Assembly: GCA_024509875.1 (NCBI GenBank)
Contig: JAMPIV010008058.1
Span: 69,501 to 133,500 of the forward strand
Direction of reading: 5' to 3'
From: Oreohelix idahoensis
Lineage: Eukaryota > Mollusca > Gastropoda > Stylommatophora > Oreohelicidae
DNA: 64,000 nt
Shown piece by piece: positions 54,883-64,000 of the stretch. Below the pieces are notes generated by a model that saw nothing but the letters and a program-made list of their open reading frames with translations, did not search any database and was not told where the DNA came from. The position numbers and the translations under genes were made by a program. The number at the start of each line of letters is the position of its first letter. The stretch's first letter is position 1.

Positions 54883-56421
54883 TGTTAAATCACGTTTATT
54901 TGTTAAATGCCGTGAATGTCCACCAGTTGATAAATGTAGATGTTGGGACTGGTGTGGTAAAGTGTAACGATTGTCAACTCATTAAACCCCGCACAGTTTT
55001 GGTCATACAGGTCATCTTGTCCTGGAACGTGATGAGGCTCTGACAAGAATGTGAGTGTAGACAATGAGTGTGTATCTGATTGTCAGAACGCGAATGGTAG
55101 AATGATTCGATAGAGTTGACAGGTTGGTAGTACATCACTCACACTCACACTGTTCGAATTCAAGAAGTACTGGAACTACGGTGGTCTTTTTATAACATTT
55201 AATGAGACGCACACTTGGACAGTACGTGTATGGTTACAGGAACAAATGTCGACATAGACAGCATAATGTTGGTCACGGGTATATCATCTTAAGTTAGCAT
55301 TCATGCTTGGCAAATATCATAATGGAGCATTCGTAAATAAGCATTCAGAGTTCCATCATGTAAATCATCTGGCTTTACTGACTGGGCACGTCAGACCATA
55401 ACCAATATATATAGAAGGCTCCTAGACCTAACCTCGTCTAGCGAATATCCCTTCACGTAAAGTTCAATATATATATTTTTCATAAAGATATAGGAATCCC
55501 AGACATGGGTTCTCACATGTAGCAGTGATCTCTTGGTTCATCGAGCGATAGTACAGGCATCCCTTTTTCTCACTCGATAAATACAAAGTATATGGATTTC
55601 AACATGGCTGTTCTTCTCTCGTGAGTTTCACTCACTATTGGATACAGACCAAAATTGGTCATTCGTTAAATGTCCTCATTTCTTCATAGCTTCTATCATA
55701 GAGGTAATTGAATAATATCATATAATCTAGTGCTGATACATAGGAATGTCATCTTCCTTTGAATAAATATTCTTTTCAAAAGTACCACTGTGCATCTGCT
55801 TATCGACAACGATGGCGAAGCCCAAGTTCATAATAAATTGTGGTTTTACCTTTCTATGCGAAATATAACTTTGCCATTCCTTGGCAAAAGAGAATAAACA
55901 CTGGGGTAAAGTACATACAACATGTCTAAATGACTATCACTTTTCCCCATCTACTTATAGATCACTTTTTCGGCGATAAGCCGGCTACAACAAAATTCGA
56001 CATCCCGACAGGATGACAGCCATGAATCACACCCCTGCTAGCGATACTTCCGCTGCATAGCCTTTGACCTTTTCTAGCGACAACCAACATAGTTCGACTT
56101 AGAAATGTAAAGATATCCATATATAAGACAGACTCGTCCTACTCATACAAACACTACGTATAAATTCAGGCCATAGATATACTGAAGCAAGAACAATCTA
56201 TTCCTACCCAGGCAAAGAATAAATCGCAGTAGGCCTAGATTCGTCCGCGGAGTCCGATCGAAGATGACGGAACTCTTTTCAAGGGAAGTAACTCAAAAAT
56301 GACTTCTCCTTAAGCACTTAAAAAGGAAATACTTTGTTTACAAAATATTTGCGAACATAATAAGTATATAAATGTATTATATTGCAAGATAGTAAAGATT
56401 GCACTTTACAGTCTTACCACA
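54883..56421 (-). repeat. 3' LTR (1539 bp) of the Gmr1-like element
   Basis: In element sense (minus) it starts TGTGGTAAGACTGTAAAG at 56421 and ends CGTGATTTAACA at 54883. It matches 62981-64000 with only about a dozen visible differences in that ~1 kb. The purine tract CCCGGGAGG precedes it at 56422-56430. The outer flank is GAAC (54879-54882), the expected target duplication, whose partner lies outside the window. Confidence 0.92.
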
Positions 56422-56853
56422 CCTCCCGGGAAAAAAAAAAAATTTTTTTTTTTAAATACATCTAGGAGCAACGTAGAATAGGCTCACAACGCAAGAATAC
56501 TGCGCAGATGAAAATATCAGGAATAACTATAATTCCTAATATGACCGGTGAGAATATATCTCAAAATCTGAGAGAAATTGTTTCTCTACGAATAAATGTT
56601 TCCAGGAAGGTGTGATGTACGTATAATACAATTCTGGTAATTATACAATGCATACCAAAAATTCACACTATAATCTTAAATTTATGATTTATGAAGAAAC
56701 AATCATCAAAGAACAGCGGTGAATAAACATCAATAAACCGCTAAGTAGCGATACCATCATTCTATTATTAAATTACAAATGTGTATCTTAGTAAAGAAAC
56801 AAAAAATAACTGTTGTAAAGTTATACATATTAAAAAGATCCAATATTTAACAG
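56422..56853 (-). other. 3' untranslated part of the Gmr1-like element
   Basis: Between the stop of the RT-RNase H frame and the 3' LTR. Contains an A/T homopolymer palindrome (56431-56454) and the CCCGGGAGG purine tract just before the LTR. Confidence 0.7.
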
Positions 56854-57942
56854 TTAAGTGGCATCATGTGGGCATCTGGACAGAATGTCCGCCATCACAT
56901 TTTCTGAACCACGGATAGCTCGTACCGAGAAATGAAAAGGTTGAAGAGCGATTGCGTATCGAGTTGATCTCGAGCTCTTCAAGTTCTTACTTTGGATAGC
57001 CGTAAGAGCTTTTTGGTCAGTTTCCACTACGAAATGCGCGCCCAGAAGGAATCTTTGGAGTTTGAGAATTGACCAAACCATTGCCAATAATTCACGGTCT
57101 AAAACCGAGTAATTCCTTTCTGCAGCATTAAGTTTTCTGGATATATACATTACAGGATGCAGAGTTCCAGAGTACTCTTGCATTAGTGCCGCTCCAATCC
57201 CAGTGGATGAAGCGTCACTACGAAGAACAAATGTCTTATCTGTTGTAGGTAACACTAAAATAGGTGGTGATGAAAACATAGTTTTGATCTTCTCTAGTGA
57301 AGATTGGCATTCATGAGACCAGTGAACCATGTTAGGCGACCCTTTCTTTAATAGTGTAGAGAGAGGTGCCATGATAGAGGACAGATTCGGAATGAAACGT
57401 CCATAAAATTGTATGAGACCTAAAAGACTTCGCACTTGCTTTTTAGTCCTAGGGATAGAGATGTTAAGTATCTTAGTGATATTATGGTCTTCTGTCTTCA
57501 AGAAACCGTGACCTACTCGATGGCCTAAGAAAGCAATTTCGCTAAAGCCAATACAAGCTTTAGATGGTTTTGCTGTCAGGTTATACTCACGCAGAGTTGA
57601 TAATAATTCAACTAACCCTGAATAGTGATCTTCCCAAGTATCGCTGAAAAGACAGATGTCGTCTAGATAAGCAATGACATCTGACCGATACGATAGGATT
57701 CGACGCATCATGCGTACAAATGTAGCTGGTGCGTTCATAAGGCCGAAAGGCATAAAATTCCATTCGAAAAGGCCTCTGGGAGTAGAGAAAGCGGTAAGAG
57801 GTTTGGCGCGTTCGGATAATGGAACTTGCCAATATCCTTTAGACAAATCAAGTTTAGTGAAAAAATGCGATTTAGAAAGACGAGTAAGTAGCTCTTCTAG
57901 TAAAGGCATAGGTTCAGCATCGAACTTCGTAACTTGATTCAA
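56854..57942 (-). CDS. reverse transcriptase - RNase H of Gmr1-like element
   Basis: Copies the element's RNA into DNA and degrades the RNA template in the particle. The 362-residue frame holds the Ty3/gypsy RT from block LDLSKGYWQV (catalytic D32) through FMPFGLMNAPATF to YLDD at 92-95 (D94, D95). The RT thumb and connection include FLGHRV and GLIQFYGRFIPNLS (175-189). RNase H begins FVLRSDASSTGIGAAL (D243), with E284 in LDRELLAM, D309 in VETDQ and D352 in ADILSR, so its four acidic residues are present. The Met at the start is not the true start: the first ~70 RT residues are at the end of the preceding frame, which is one base out of phase. No stop or missing catalytic residue within this part. 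Confidence 0.93.
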   Translation of the reverse strand: MNQVTKFDAEPMPLLEELLTRLSKSHFFTKLDLSKGYWQVPLSERAKPLTAFSTPRGLFEWNFMPFGLMNAPATFVRMMRRILSYRSDVIAYLDDICLFSDTWEDHYSGLVELLSTLREYNLTAKPSKACIGFSEIAFLGHRVGHGFLKTEDHNITKILNISIPRTKKQVRSLLGLIQFYGRFIPNLSSIMAPLSTLLKKGSPNMVHWSHECQSSLEKIKTMFSSPPILVLPTTDKTFVLRSDASSTGIGAALMQEYSGTLHPVMYISRKLNAAERNYSVLDRELLAMVWSILKLQRFLLGAHFVVETDQKALTAIQSKNLKSSRSTRYAIALQPFHFSVRAIRGSENVMADILSRCPHDAT

Positions 57943-60900
57943 TTTGCGATAGTCAACGCAAAGACGTATGTTATTGTCTTTTTTCGAACAATAACCATCG
58001 GCGAAGAATATGCAGAAGTGGATGGTTCGATTATTTGTAAATCTATCATTTCATCCAACTCCTTTTCAACCTGTGTTTGGAAATGTATAGGGATAGGATA
58101 AGGTCTAACCCTAATTGGAGTATGTTCAGTTAGAACAATGTCATGCTCAATGACATGAGTTTGTCCAGGGATGTCAGTGAGGACATCCTGAAATGTTTGT
58201 AACATAGACGAAACTTGTCGCCGTTCTCCTAGAGACAAATCAGGAGAAACAGTAACGTCTTTCCATGATTCACTAGAATGAAGTGGGATCATTGGAAGCG
58301 GAAGATTAACATCCGAAAAACTTGTTTCCTCATCCTGTATTACAGACAGTGATGAGTAATGACCATGTTTGACATGAGAATCGTCCGTTGCCTGGAAAAT
58401 AGGCTGTAGATAGTCAGGACGTTCATGGAACTCCGTAAGCATATTGATGTGGAAGGTTTTATGCTTCCCGTTAATATCGACGATGTAGTCAACATCTGAA
58501 ATTTTCGATATTATATCGTACGGACCTTTCCAACTAATAAGGAGTCTATTTTCACGACAAGGTAGCAAAACAAATGCTTTGTCACCAGGACAAAGTTGTC
58601 GTAAAGTTCTCTTCTTATTAGCAAATTGTCTTGCCTTCTGCTTAGCAAATTCAGAAGAGGACGTTGCCAATTTGCATGCTTCGATAATCTTTTGTCTCAG
58701 CGCGATGACATACTCGTAAGAAGATTTTGTGTCATCGTCAATATTGTCAGCTGTTATAAGATCATGCAGCAAAGACATTGGGCCGCGCGGTCGCGCGCCA
58801 AAGACAAGTTCAAAGGGAGAAAACCCTGTATGTTCATTGGGGACCTCTCTGTACGCGAAGAGGGCCGCGGGTAAAACCCTATCCCAATCTTGAGGATGAT
58901 CCTCAGTTATCTTCCCTAATAAGTTCTTAAGTGTTCTATTTAGTCGCTCGACCATCCCATTGGACATAGGATGATAGATGCTACTCAAAGATCTCTCTAT
59001 CTGTAGAGTAGACATTACTTGAGACATGGTATCCGATATCAGTTGGGTGCCATGATCTGATAATATTTCTCCGGGGAATCCCAGCCGAGAAAATATAAGC
59101 CAAAGAGCATCTGCAATGTCAGCGGTAGTAATGCTCTTTAGAGGGATAGCCTCTGGCCAACGTGTGCACATGTCTACACACGTTAAGATAAACTGATGTC
59201 CTCTAGCAGATTTGATCTTGAATGGACCAATGATGTCTATCGCCATTTTCTGGAATGGACGAATAGGAATATCTGCAGCCTGAATAGGCGCAGCATGACG
59301 AGGACCTTTGGATTTGACTTCTTGACATACTTTACAGGATCGACAATAGATCCGTATGTCCTTGTTCACAAAAGGCCAAAAGAAAGCCGCAAGAACTCTT
59401 GACTTTGTACGGGAAAAACCCATGTGACCAGCACACTGAGAGTCGTGTGCATGTTGTAAGATCTTAACTCTCAAATTCTTGGGTACAAGAATCTGAGAAT
59501 GACTTGACTTAGTGGAGTCTTGCACCATACGTACAAGTACGCCATTCTTCATTGTAATCCAAGATTTACAATTTGAATCTTTATTCGGATCACCTTTCGT
59601 TACAAGAGTGAAGAATTTCTTAAGAGTCGGATCTTCTTCTTGTTGTTTTATAAACGAGTCACGAGAAATTACCAAGGGATCATCTTGGTTATGCACTTCA
59701 TTATCTTCAACAGATGAAGTTTCAGGCATATTGAGAGCTTGAGCTCTAGTGACTACCGCATTAGCAGATTGCATATTTTGATTTTCCCAAACGGAAATTT
59801 GCTCCGGAGTGCATTCTTTGACTCCGTGAATGCGACCGATGATAAGATCAGCGATCGGATTCGGCAAAAGACATGCGTGTACATCTCCTGTGAAGAAAGA
59901 AGTAGCAATCCTAATGATAGCGGTAGAGTATTTCTCTATGGTGCCGCCAAATGTTACGCATTTGACTACTTTGCCTGTAGAATGAGAAGGATCTATGAGT
60001 GACTGCCTAACCCCAATAGTTGTGCATCCAGAATAAAAAAGTACTGAGACTGGATTGTCATTTACTAAACCTTTGTGTAAGACAAGAGAACCTCTTCCAT
60101 CATGCGCGATTGACGCAGGAAGAGCGGGAAGAGGATGGCCACAGCTTAAAGTAGACACTGTGGTTGGCTCAAATAATGTTTTGCATTGGGGGCACTGAGA
60201 TGCTCTCCCAAAATCAAAAGCGGCACATGCCATATTATTAGAGTCATCATTATCTTTATTTTGTTTATAGGCTTCGTGGGACTCTTGCTGTGCAGAGTTC
60301 GCCTGGTAATGAGCTTTATGTTTTTTGAATTGTGCTCTACCTCTGTTATTATTGCCTCTGTACTTATCATTGTTTCCACTATTATAACCCCTACTCGGGT
60401 TTGAATCATAGCTCCTTTGGTTACTATCATCATATTCATTATAATGAGTATCTCGGTAATTATGATCTTGTTGTCTCCATGAAGGAAAACTTGGATAGTT
60501 TCTAGAATGACTTCCTTTGCGAAAGTTCCTGTAATTATGACCACCCCTGAATCGAGGGCTGTCAGCTCTTCTCCAGGTATTCGAAGAAGAACCCTGAAAT
60601 GATTGGTTACCTTGGTTCTGATAACTGTAATAGTTACCTTTTTTATTAAACCTATTTTGAGGTCCTTGGAATTTGTGAGAGTGATTAGGGTTGTATGGTG
60701 TTGCAGAAGCAACTGGCATACCTTCTTTAACCTTACTGTTGCTAATAGCTACGTCCGGATGTGCAGTGACGTATTGGGTACAATACTGTTCCATTTCTTT
60801 TAGAGACTTAGGTTTACGCTCATGTAAGAATTCGAGGAAAGGTTTATTTATACTTGACATAATCTTGTCTCTGAGTATCAAGTCCATAAGGGCTTCATAA

Positions 60901-61700
60901 GTCTTTTCTGTTTTGGATAGCTCAATCCAACGATCAAATGTAAGACGTGTCCTTGCAATGAATTCTGAGAATTCTACACCTGCCTCAGGCACCATTGTCT
61001 TAAACAACTTCCGATAACCCTCTTCAGACAACTGATACTTCTTTAATAAGGCTGCCCTAATAACATCATAGTTATCTTTGTCAGCCTCTTCAACCAAACT
61101 TAAACTAGTCAGAGAATCACCTTTCAGATTTTCTGATAACTGGTTAGCATATTGTGATTTGTCCACATTATGGGCTCGACACGAGCGTTCAAATCTATTT
61201 AGCCAGAATGTTATGTCATCACTGGAAGGGTTGAACGCTGGTACCTTGACCTTGTAAGTAAAGGGTTTACCATTACCACCAGATGCTTGATTAACATTAC
61301 TTATGTTTGTTAACTTTAACTTTTCTAACTCAAATGCTAAAAGTTCTTTTTGGTGTTCATGTTCTCTTATTGCTTTTTTCTCTTCTGCAGCAGCTTGTAA
61401 TTTTTTCTCTTCTGCAGCAGCTTGTAATTTTTTCTCTTCTGCAGCAGCTTCATCTTTTCTTTTCTCTTTTTCCATTTCCATCTGGAATCTTTTTTCATCA
61501 GTCTGTATCTGCAATTTCTTTTGTTCATCCTCTCTTTGTAATTTTTTTTCCTCAGCTTCTAATTTCTTTTCTTCAATCAATGCTTTTCTTTCTTCAGCAG
61601 CTAATGCTTTGTCATATTGAGCAACTGCCCATTCTTCTAATTGCTGACCAGTCTTATCAAGAGCCTTGCCTTGTGTGATAAAATAATCTAATGTAGACAT
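57939..61700 (-). CDS. Gag - protease - integrase - RT N-terminus polyprotein
   Basis: A 1253-residue frame. Residues 30-130: Glu/Lys/Ala coiled coil with short tandem QAAAEEKKL repeats. 150-320: capsid-type Gag. 340-470: Asn/Arg/Gly/Tyr-rich nucleic-acid-binding stretch instead of a CCHC knuckle, then CPQC...C-GH at 503-522. 545-625: protease-like (LFYSGCTTIGVRQSL, LIIGRIHG), with Tyr556 where the catalytic Asp is expected. 750-792: integrase HHCC (H752, H759, C789, C792). Integrase core D822, D882, E918 (35 residues between the last two). 1055-1062: SWKGPYDI, the GPY/F motif. 1165-1240: start of Ty3/gypsy RT (VIEHDIVLTEHTPIRVRPYP, SSPMVIVRKK). The last residues are out of phase; RT continues in the next frame. 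Start at 61700 is the first Met after the leader. Confidence 0.93.
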   Translation of the reverse strand: MSTLDYFITQGKALDKTGQQLEEWAVAQYDKALAAEERKALIEEKKLEAEEKKLQREDEQKKLQIQTDEKRFQMEMEKEKRKDEAAAEEKKLQAAAEEKKLQAAAEEKKAIREHEHQKELLAFELEKLKLTNISNVNQASGGNGKPFTYKVKVPAFNPSSDDITFWLNRFERSCRAHNVDKSQYANQLSENLKGDSLTSLSLVEEADKDNYDVIRAALLKKYQLSEEGYRKLFKTMVPEAGVEFSEFIARTRLTFDRWIELSKTEKTYEALMDLILRDKIMSSINKPFLEFLHERKPKSLKEMEQYCTQYVTAHPDVAISNSKVKEGMPVASATPYNPNHSHKFQGPQNRFNKKGNYYSYQNQGNQSFQGSSSNTWRRADSPRFRGGHNYRNFRKGSHSRNYPSFPSWRQQDHNYRDTHYNEYDDSNQRSYDSNPSRGYNSGNNDKYRGNNNRGRAQFKKHKAHYQANSAQQESHEAYKQNKDNDDSNNMACAAFDFGRASQCPQCKTLFEPTTVSTLSCGHPLPALPASIAHDGRGSLVLHKGLVNDNPVSVLFYSGCTTIGVRQSLIDPSHSTGKVVKCVTFGGTIEKYSTAIIRIATSFFTGDVHACLLPNPIADLIIGRIHGVKECTPEQISVWENQNMQSANAVVTRAQALNMPETSSVEDNEVHNQDDPLVISRDSFIKQQEEDPTLKKFFTLVTKGDPNKDSNCKSWITMKNGVLVRMVQDSTKSSHSQILVPKNLRVKILQHAHDSQCAGHMGFSRTKSRVLAAFFWPFVNKDIRIYCRSCKVCQEVKSKGPRHAAPIQAADIPIRPFQKMAIDIIGPFKIKSARGHQFILTCVDMCTRWPEAIPLKSITTADIADALWLIFSRLGFPGEILSDHGTQLISDTMSQVMSTLQIERSLSSIYHPMSNGMVERLNRTLKNLLGKITEDHPQDWDRVLPAALFAYREVPNEHTGFSPFELVFGARPRGPMSLLHDLITADNIDDDTKSSYEYVIALRQKIIEACKLATSSSEFAKQKARQFANKKRTLRQLCPGDKAFVLLPCRENRLLISWKGPYDIISKISDVDYIVDINGKHKTFHINMLTEFHERPDYLQPIFQATDDSHVKHGHYSSLSVIQDEETSFSDVNLPLPMIPLHSSESWKDVTVSPDLSLGERRQVSSMLQTFQDVLTDIPGQTHVIEHDIVLTEHTPIRVRPYPIPIHFQTQVEKELDEMIDLQIIEPSTSAYSSPMVIVRKKTITYVFALTIAN
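57978..57984 (-). other. A AAA AAG heptamer at the RT frame break
   Basis: The coding frame leaves the RT reading phase exactly at this run. AAAAAAG fits the X-XXY-YYZ pattern of -1 ribosomal frameshift sites and is in the correct phase, but the position inside RT makes loss of one A the likelier cause. Confidence 0.6.
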
Positions 61701-62980
61701 CTTGTCTAATAAGATCAGTAATTTGCAAAAGTAAATAAATTCACTTTCTTAGTCTTAATCAAAGACCTTGTATGATAACTTTGTAACCTGTGGAAAATAG
61801 TACTTAACTATCCCAATCACTGTGGGAAACAAGCCTTACAAAGGTCTTGTATAAATCCTTATATAATAACAGCTATAAGTTGCTGGTTCACTCTATAATA
61901 TAAGTGCAGTGCACCAGAAATAGTGTTTTATATCATCAACTGTGTACCTTTAGTAATAGCAATTAACTATCAGTTGATTCTTGTACATCAATTTATATGA
62001 TCAACTATATTTTAAATAGTGTATGTCGATCAGGCACAAAACAAAACAGTTATACAGAAGAACATGAAAACATTTGCGGAAATGAAATAAATCAAATGGG
62101 AAAAACAATAAAAGATAAACCGCAAGAGGATAACAAATACAAATAACGCCACAGTATATAAATATAAATTGAGAATAGAACTGAAAGATAGAATAGGGTA
62201 GACCAACAAATTACAAACAAATCAAAACAAACTAAAGAACAGAGGAATATTACAAAAACAACAATGAGTACAGTCTTCACAGCTAACACTAATAGCAACA
62301 GCTGTCGCAGCAAATTTTCAATCAAGAAAATTGCACCTATAGAAACGCACACATCAGACCCTCTATTACGTGGGATACTCTGTTGTGTGACACCGCCCAA
62401 CCAAAACAACAACCCGCTGGATACAAACAAATATCACATATAAATATTTAAACATAAATACATAAATGCATAAATAGTATGGCAATATGATGTAAATAGA
62501 GTGTTGCAGAAAGAATGTGTTGTAAAGAAGGCTCAGTTACACTGCCTAATAGTACAGTACTGTGGTACTTTATTAAACAAATACTTCTGGTCTAATTATT
62601 TTAAATTCAACACAGAAATAGAAGCTCCATCGTTGATGTGAATGATAACAATCGATGTAGGACTTCTCAGTTCAATAACATTTCCTTTCGCAAACACTGT
62701 CAAATATTCTCCAGTCCTGATGTGTAATGTTCTATGTTTCAACCAAGCTTGCTGTGTAACACTGTCAGTTGTATGGCAAATGTCCAACGAACCAAATGTC
62801 AACAAACGCTGACCTAGTTACTGCATACTCTCGACAGGACAGGTCACGCTGACATCACTGTAGAGTTGTACTGTTGATGTATTTGTGTGTCGTAACAGAC
62901 CCCAAGGAACGTCTGGTCTCAGTAGTTTACTTCTCAATATGGTCACTGTGCAGGTTGACCCAGGAAGCTGGCACACCAGT
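61701..62980 (-). other. leader between LTR and gag of the Gmr1-like element
   Basis: About 1.28 kb. A hydrophobic 112-residue frame (62430-62092, Leu/Val/Ile/Tyr-rich with several membrane-like stretches) and a 69-residue frame (62805-62596) occur, but AT-rich composition and lack of motifs make them doubtful. Confidence 0.6.
62960..62978 (-). promoter_or_regulatory. putative primer-binding site
   Basis: Two bases inside the LTR boundary on the minus strand: TGGTGTGCCAGCTTCCTGG, starting with the TGG that pairs with a tRNA CCA end. tRNA species not determined. Confidence 0.65.
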
Positions 62981-64000
62981 TGTTAAATCACGTTTATTTG
63001 TTAAATGCCGTGAATGTCCACCAGTTGATAAATGTAGATGTTGGGACTGGTGTAGTAAAGTGTAACGATTGTCAACTCATTAAACCCAGCACAGTTTTGG
63101 TCATACAGGTCATCTTGTCCTGGAACGTGATGAGGCTCCGACAAGAATGTGAGTGTAGACAATGAGTGTGTATCTGAATGTCAGAACGCGAATGGTAGAA
63201 TGATTCGATAGAGTTGACAGGTTGGTAGTACATCACTCATACTCACACTGTTCGAATTCAAGAAGTACTGGAACTACGGTGGTCTTTTTATAACATTTAA
63301 TGAGACGCACACTTGGACAGTACGTGTATGGTTACAGGAACAAATGTCGACATAGACAGCATAATGTTGATCACAGGAATATCATCTTAAGTTAGCATTC
63401 ATGCTTGGCAAATATCATAATGGAGCATTCGTAAATAAGCATTCAGAGTTCCATCATGTAAATCATCTGGCTTTACTGACTGGGCACGTCAGACCATAAC
63501 CAATATATAGGAAGGCTCCTAGACCTAACCTCGTCTAGCGAATATCCCTTCACGTAAAGTTCAATATATATATTTTTCATAAAGATATAGGAATCCCAGA
63601 CATGGGTTCTCACATGTAGCAGTGATCTCTTGGTTCATCGAGCGATAGTACAGGCATCCCTTTTTCTCACTCGATAAATACAAAGTATATGGATTTCAAC
63701 ATGGCTGTTCTTCTCTCGTGAGCTTCACTCACTATTGGATACAGACCAAAATTGGTCATTCGTTAAATGTCCTCATTTCTTCATAGCTTCTATCATAGAG
63801 GTAATTGAATAATATCATATAATCTAGTGCTGATACATAGGAATGTCATCTTCCTTTGAATAAATATTCTTTTCAAAAGTACCACTGTGCATCTGTTTAT
63901 CGACAACGATGGCGAAGCCCAAGTTCATAATAAATTGTGGTTTTACCTTTCTATGCGAAATATAACTTTGCCATTCCTTGGCAAAAGAGAATAAACACTG
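62981..64000 (-). repeat. 5' LTR of the Gmr1-like element, truncated by window end
   Basis: Its inner end (TGTTAAATCACG on the plus strand at 62981) matches the outer end of 54883-56421. By comparison about 520 bp lie beyond position 64000, including the promoter-proximal start. Confidence 0.92.

Larger units (their letters stand above)
54883..64000 (-). mobile_element. Gmr1-like Ty3/gypsy retrotransposon (right LTR cut)
   Basis: On the minus strand: LTR (62981 to beyond 64000), leader, one large Gag-PR-IN-RT(start) frame (61700-57939), RT-RNase H frame (57942-56854), purine tract and LTR (56421-54883). Internal region is 6559 bp. The polymerase and GPY/F-type integrase are of Ty3/gypsy type, but the integrase lies before the reverse transcriptase, the order seen in Gmr1-like elements and otherwise typical of Ty1/copia. 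Near-identical LTRs suggest a young insertion. An older, related solo LTR is at 15057-16532. Confidence 0.92.

Noticed and set aside
54376..55043. Plus-strand frames of 170 and 208 residues
   Set aside because: Opposite-strand shadows of the 41-bp minisatellite.
58626..61678. Plus-strand frames across the Gmr1-like element
   Set aside because: Antisense to the long polyprotein; composition mirrors its codons.
62092..62430. 112-residue hydrophobic frame in the element leader (possible envelope-like protein)
   Set aside because: It lies before gag, is AT-driven, and has no signal-peptide, cleavage-site or cysteine pattern; envelope genes would be downstream of pol.

Overview
The window is eukaryotic, AT-rich and almost entirely made of transposable elements and satellites. 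It fits a gastropod mollusc, probably a heterobranch sea slug or snail. The host-type gene I can support is one intronless rhodopsin-class GPCR (21701-22849, minus) that resembles the expanded chemosensory receptors of sea slugs. Supporting signs are tRNA-derived SINEs in several families, RTE/CR1-like LINE ends, mariner-like elements and Ty3/gypsy elements. There is no bacterial-type gene organisation, rRNA, free-standing tRNA or CRISPR.

Layout. 1-6.5 kb: a 66-bp minisatellite, SINEs and a LINE end. 6.5-12.5 kb: a 2.1-kb TG...CA repeat (R1, probably a solo LTR) next to a 3.7-kb element with 147-bp terminal inverted repeats and a 7-bp target duplication. 13.4-14.6 kb: two minisatellites. 14.9-16.8 kb: a 5'-truncated LINE with a ~60-bp target duplication, itself split by a 1476-bp solo LTR with its own ATCG duplication. 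18.6-20.3 kb: a decayed mariner-like element, SINEs and a 20-bp minisatellite. 21.7-22.8 kb: the GPCR. 23.8-26.6 kb: a 32-bp satellite interrupted by nested SINEs and a LINE end. 27.4-42.7 kb: LINE ends, two more R1 copies, SINEs, a second mariner-like element and a possible hammerhead remnant. 42.9-51.4 kb: an LTR element with unusually long (~2.58 kb) LTRs whose inside has gag, a protease and an integrase zinc-finger remnant but no reverse transcriptase. 53.3-54.7 kb: a coiled-coil ORF fused to a 41-bp minisatellite, with histone-type stem-loops downstream. 54.9-64.0 kb (minus): a nearly intact Ty3/gypsy element whose integrase precedes its reverse transcriptase (Gmr1-like order); its promoter-proximal LTR runs off the right edge.

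The parts do not form a pathway. Several insertion events can be put in order because uninterrupted relatives of the same repeats lie in the same window and show the pre-insertion sequence. All names are family-level recognition by reading; no database search was run. Boundaries of degenerate repeats are approximate, while boundaries supported by target duplications are exact.
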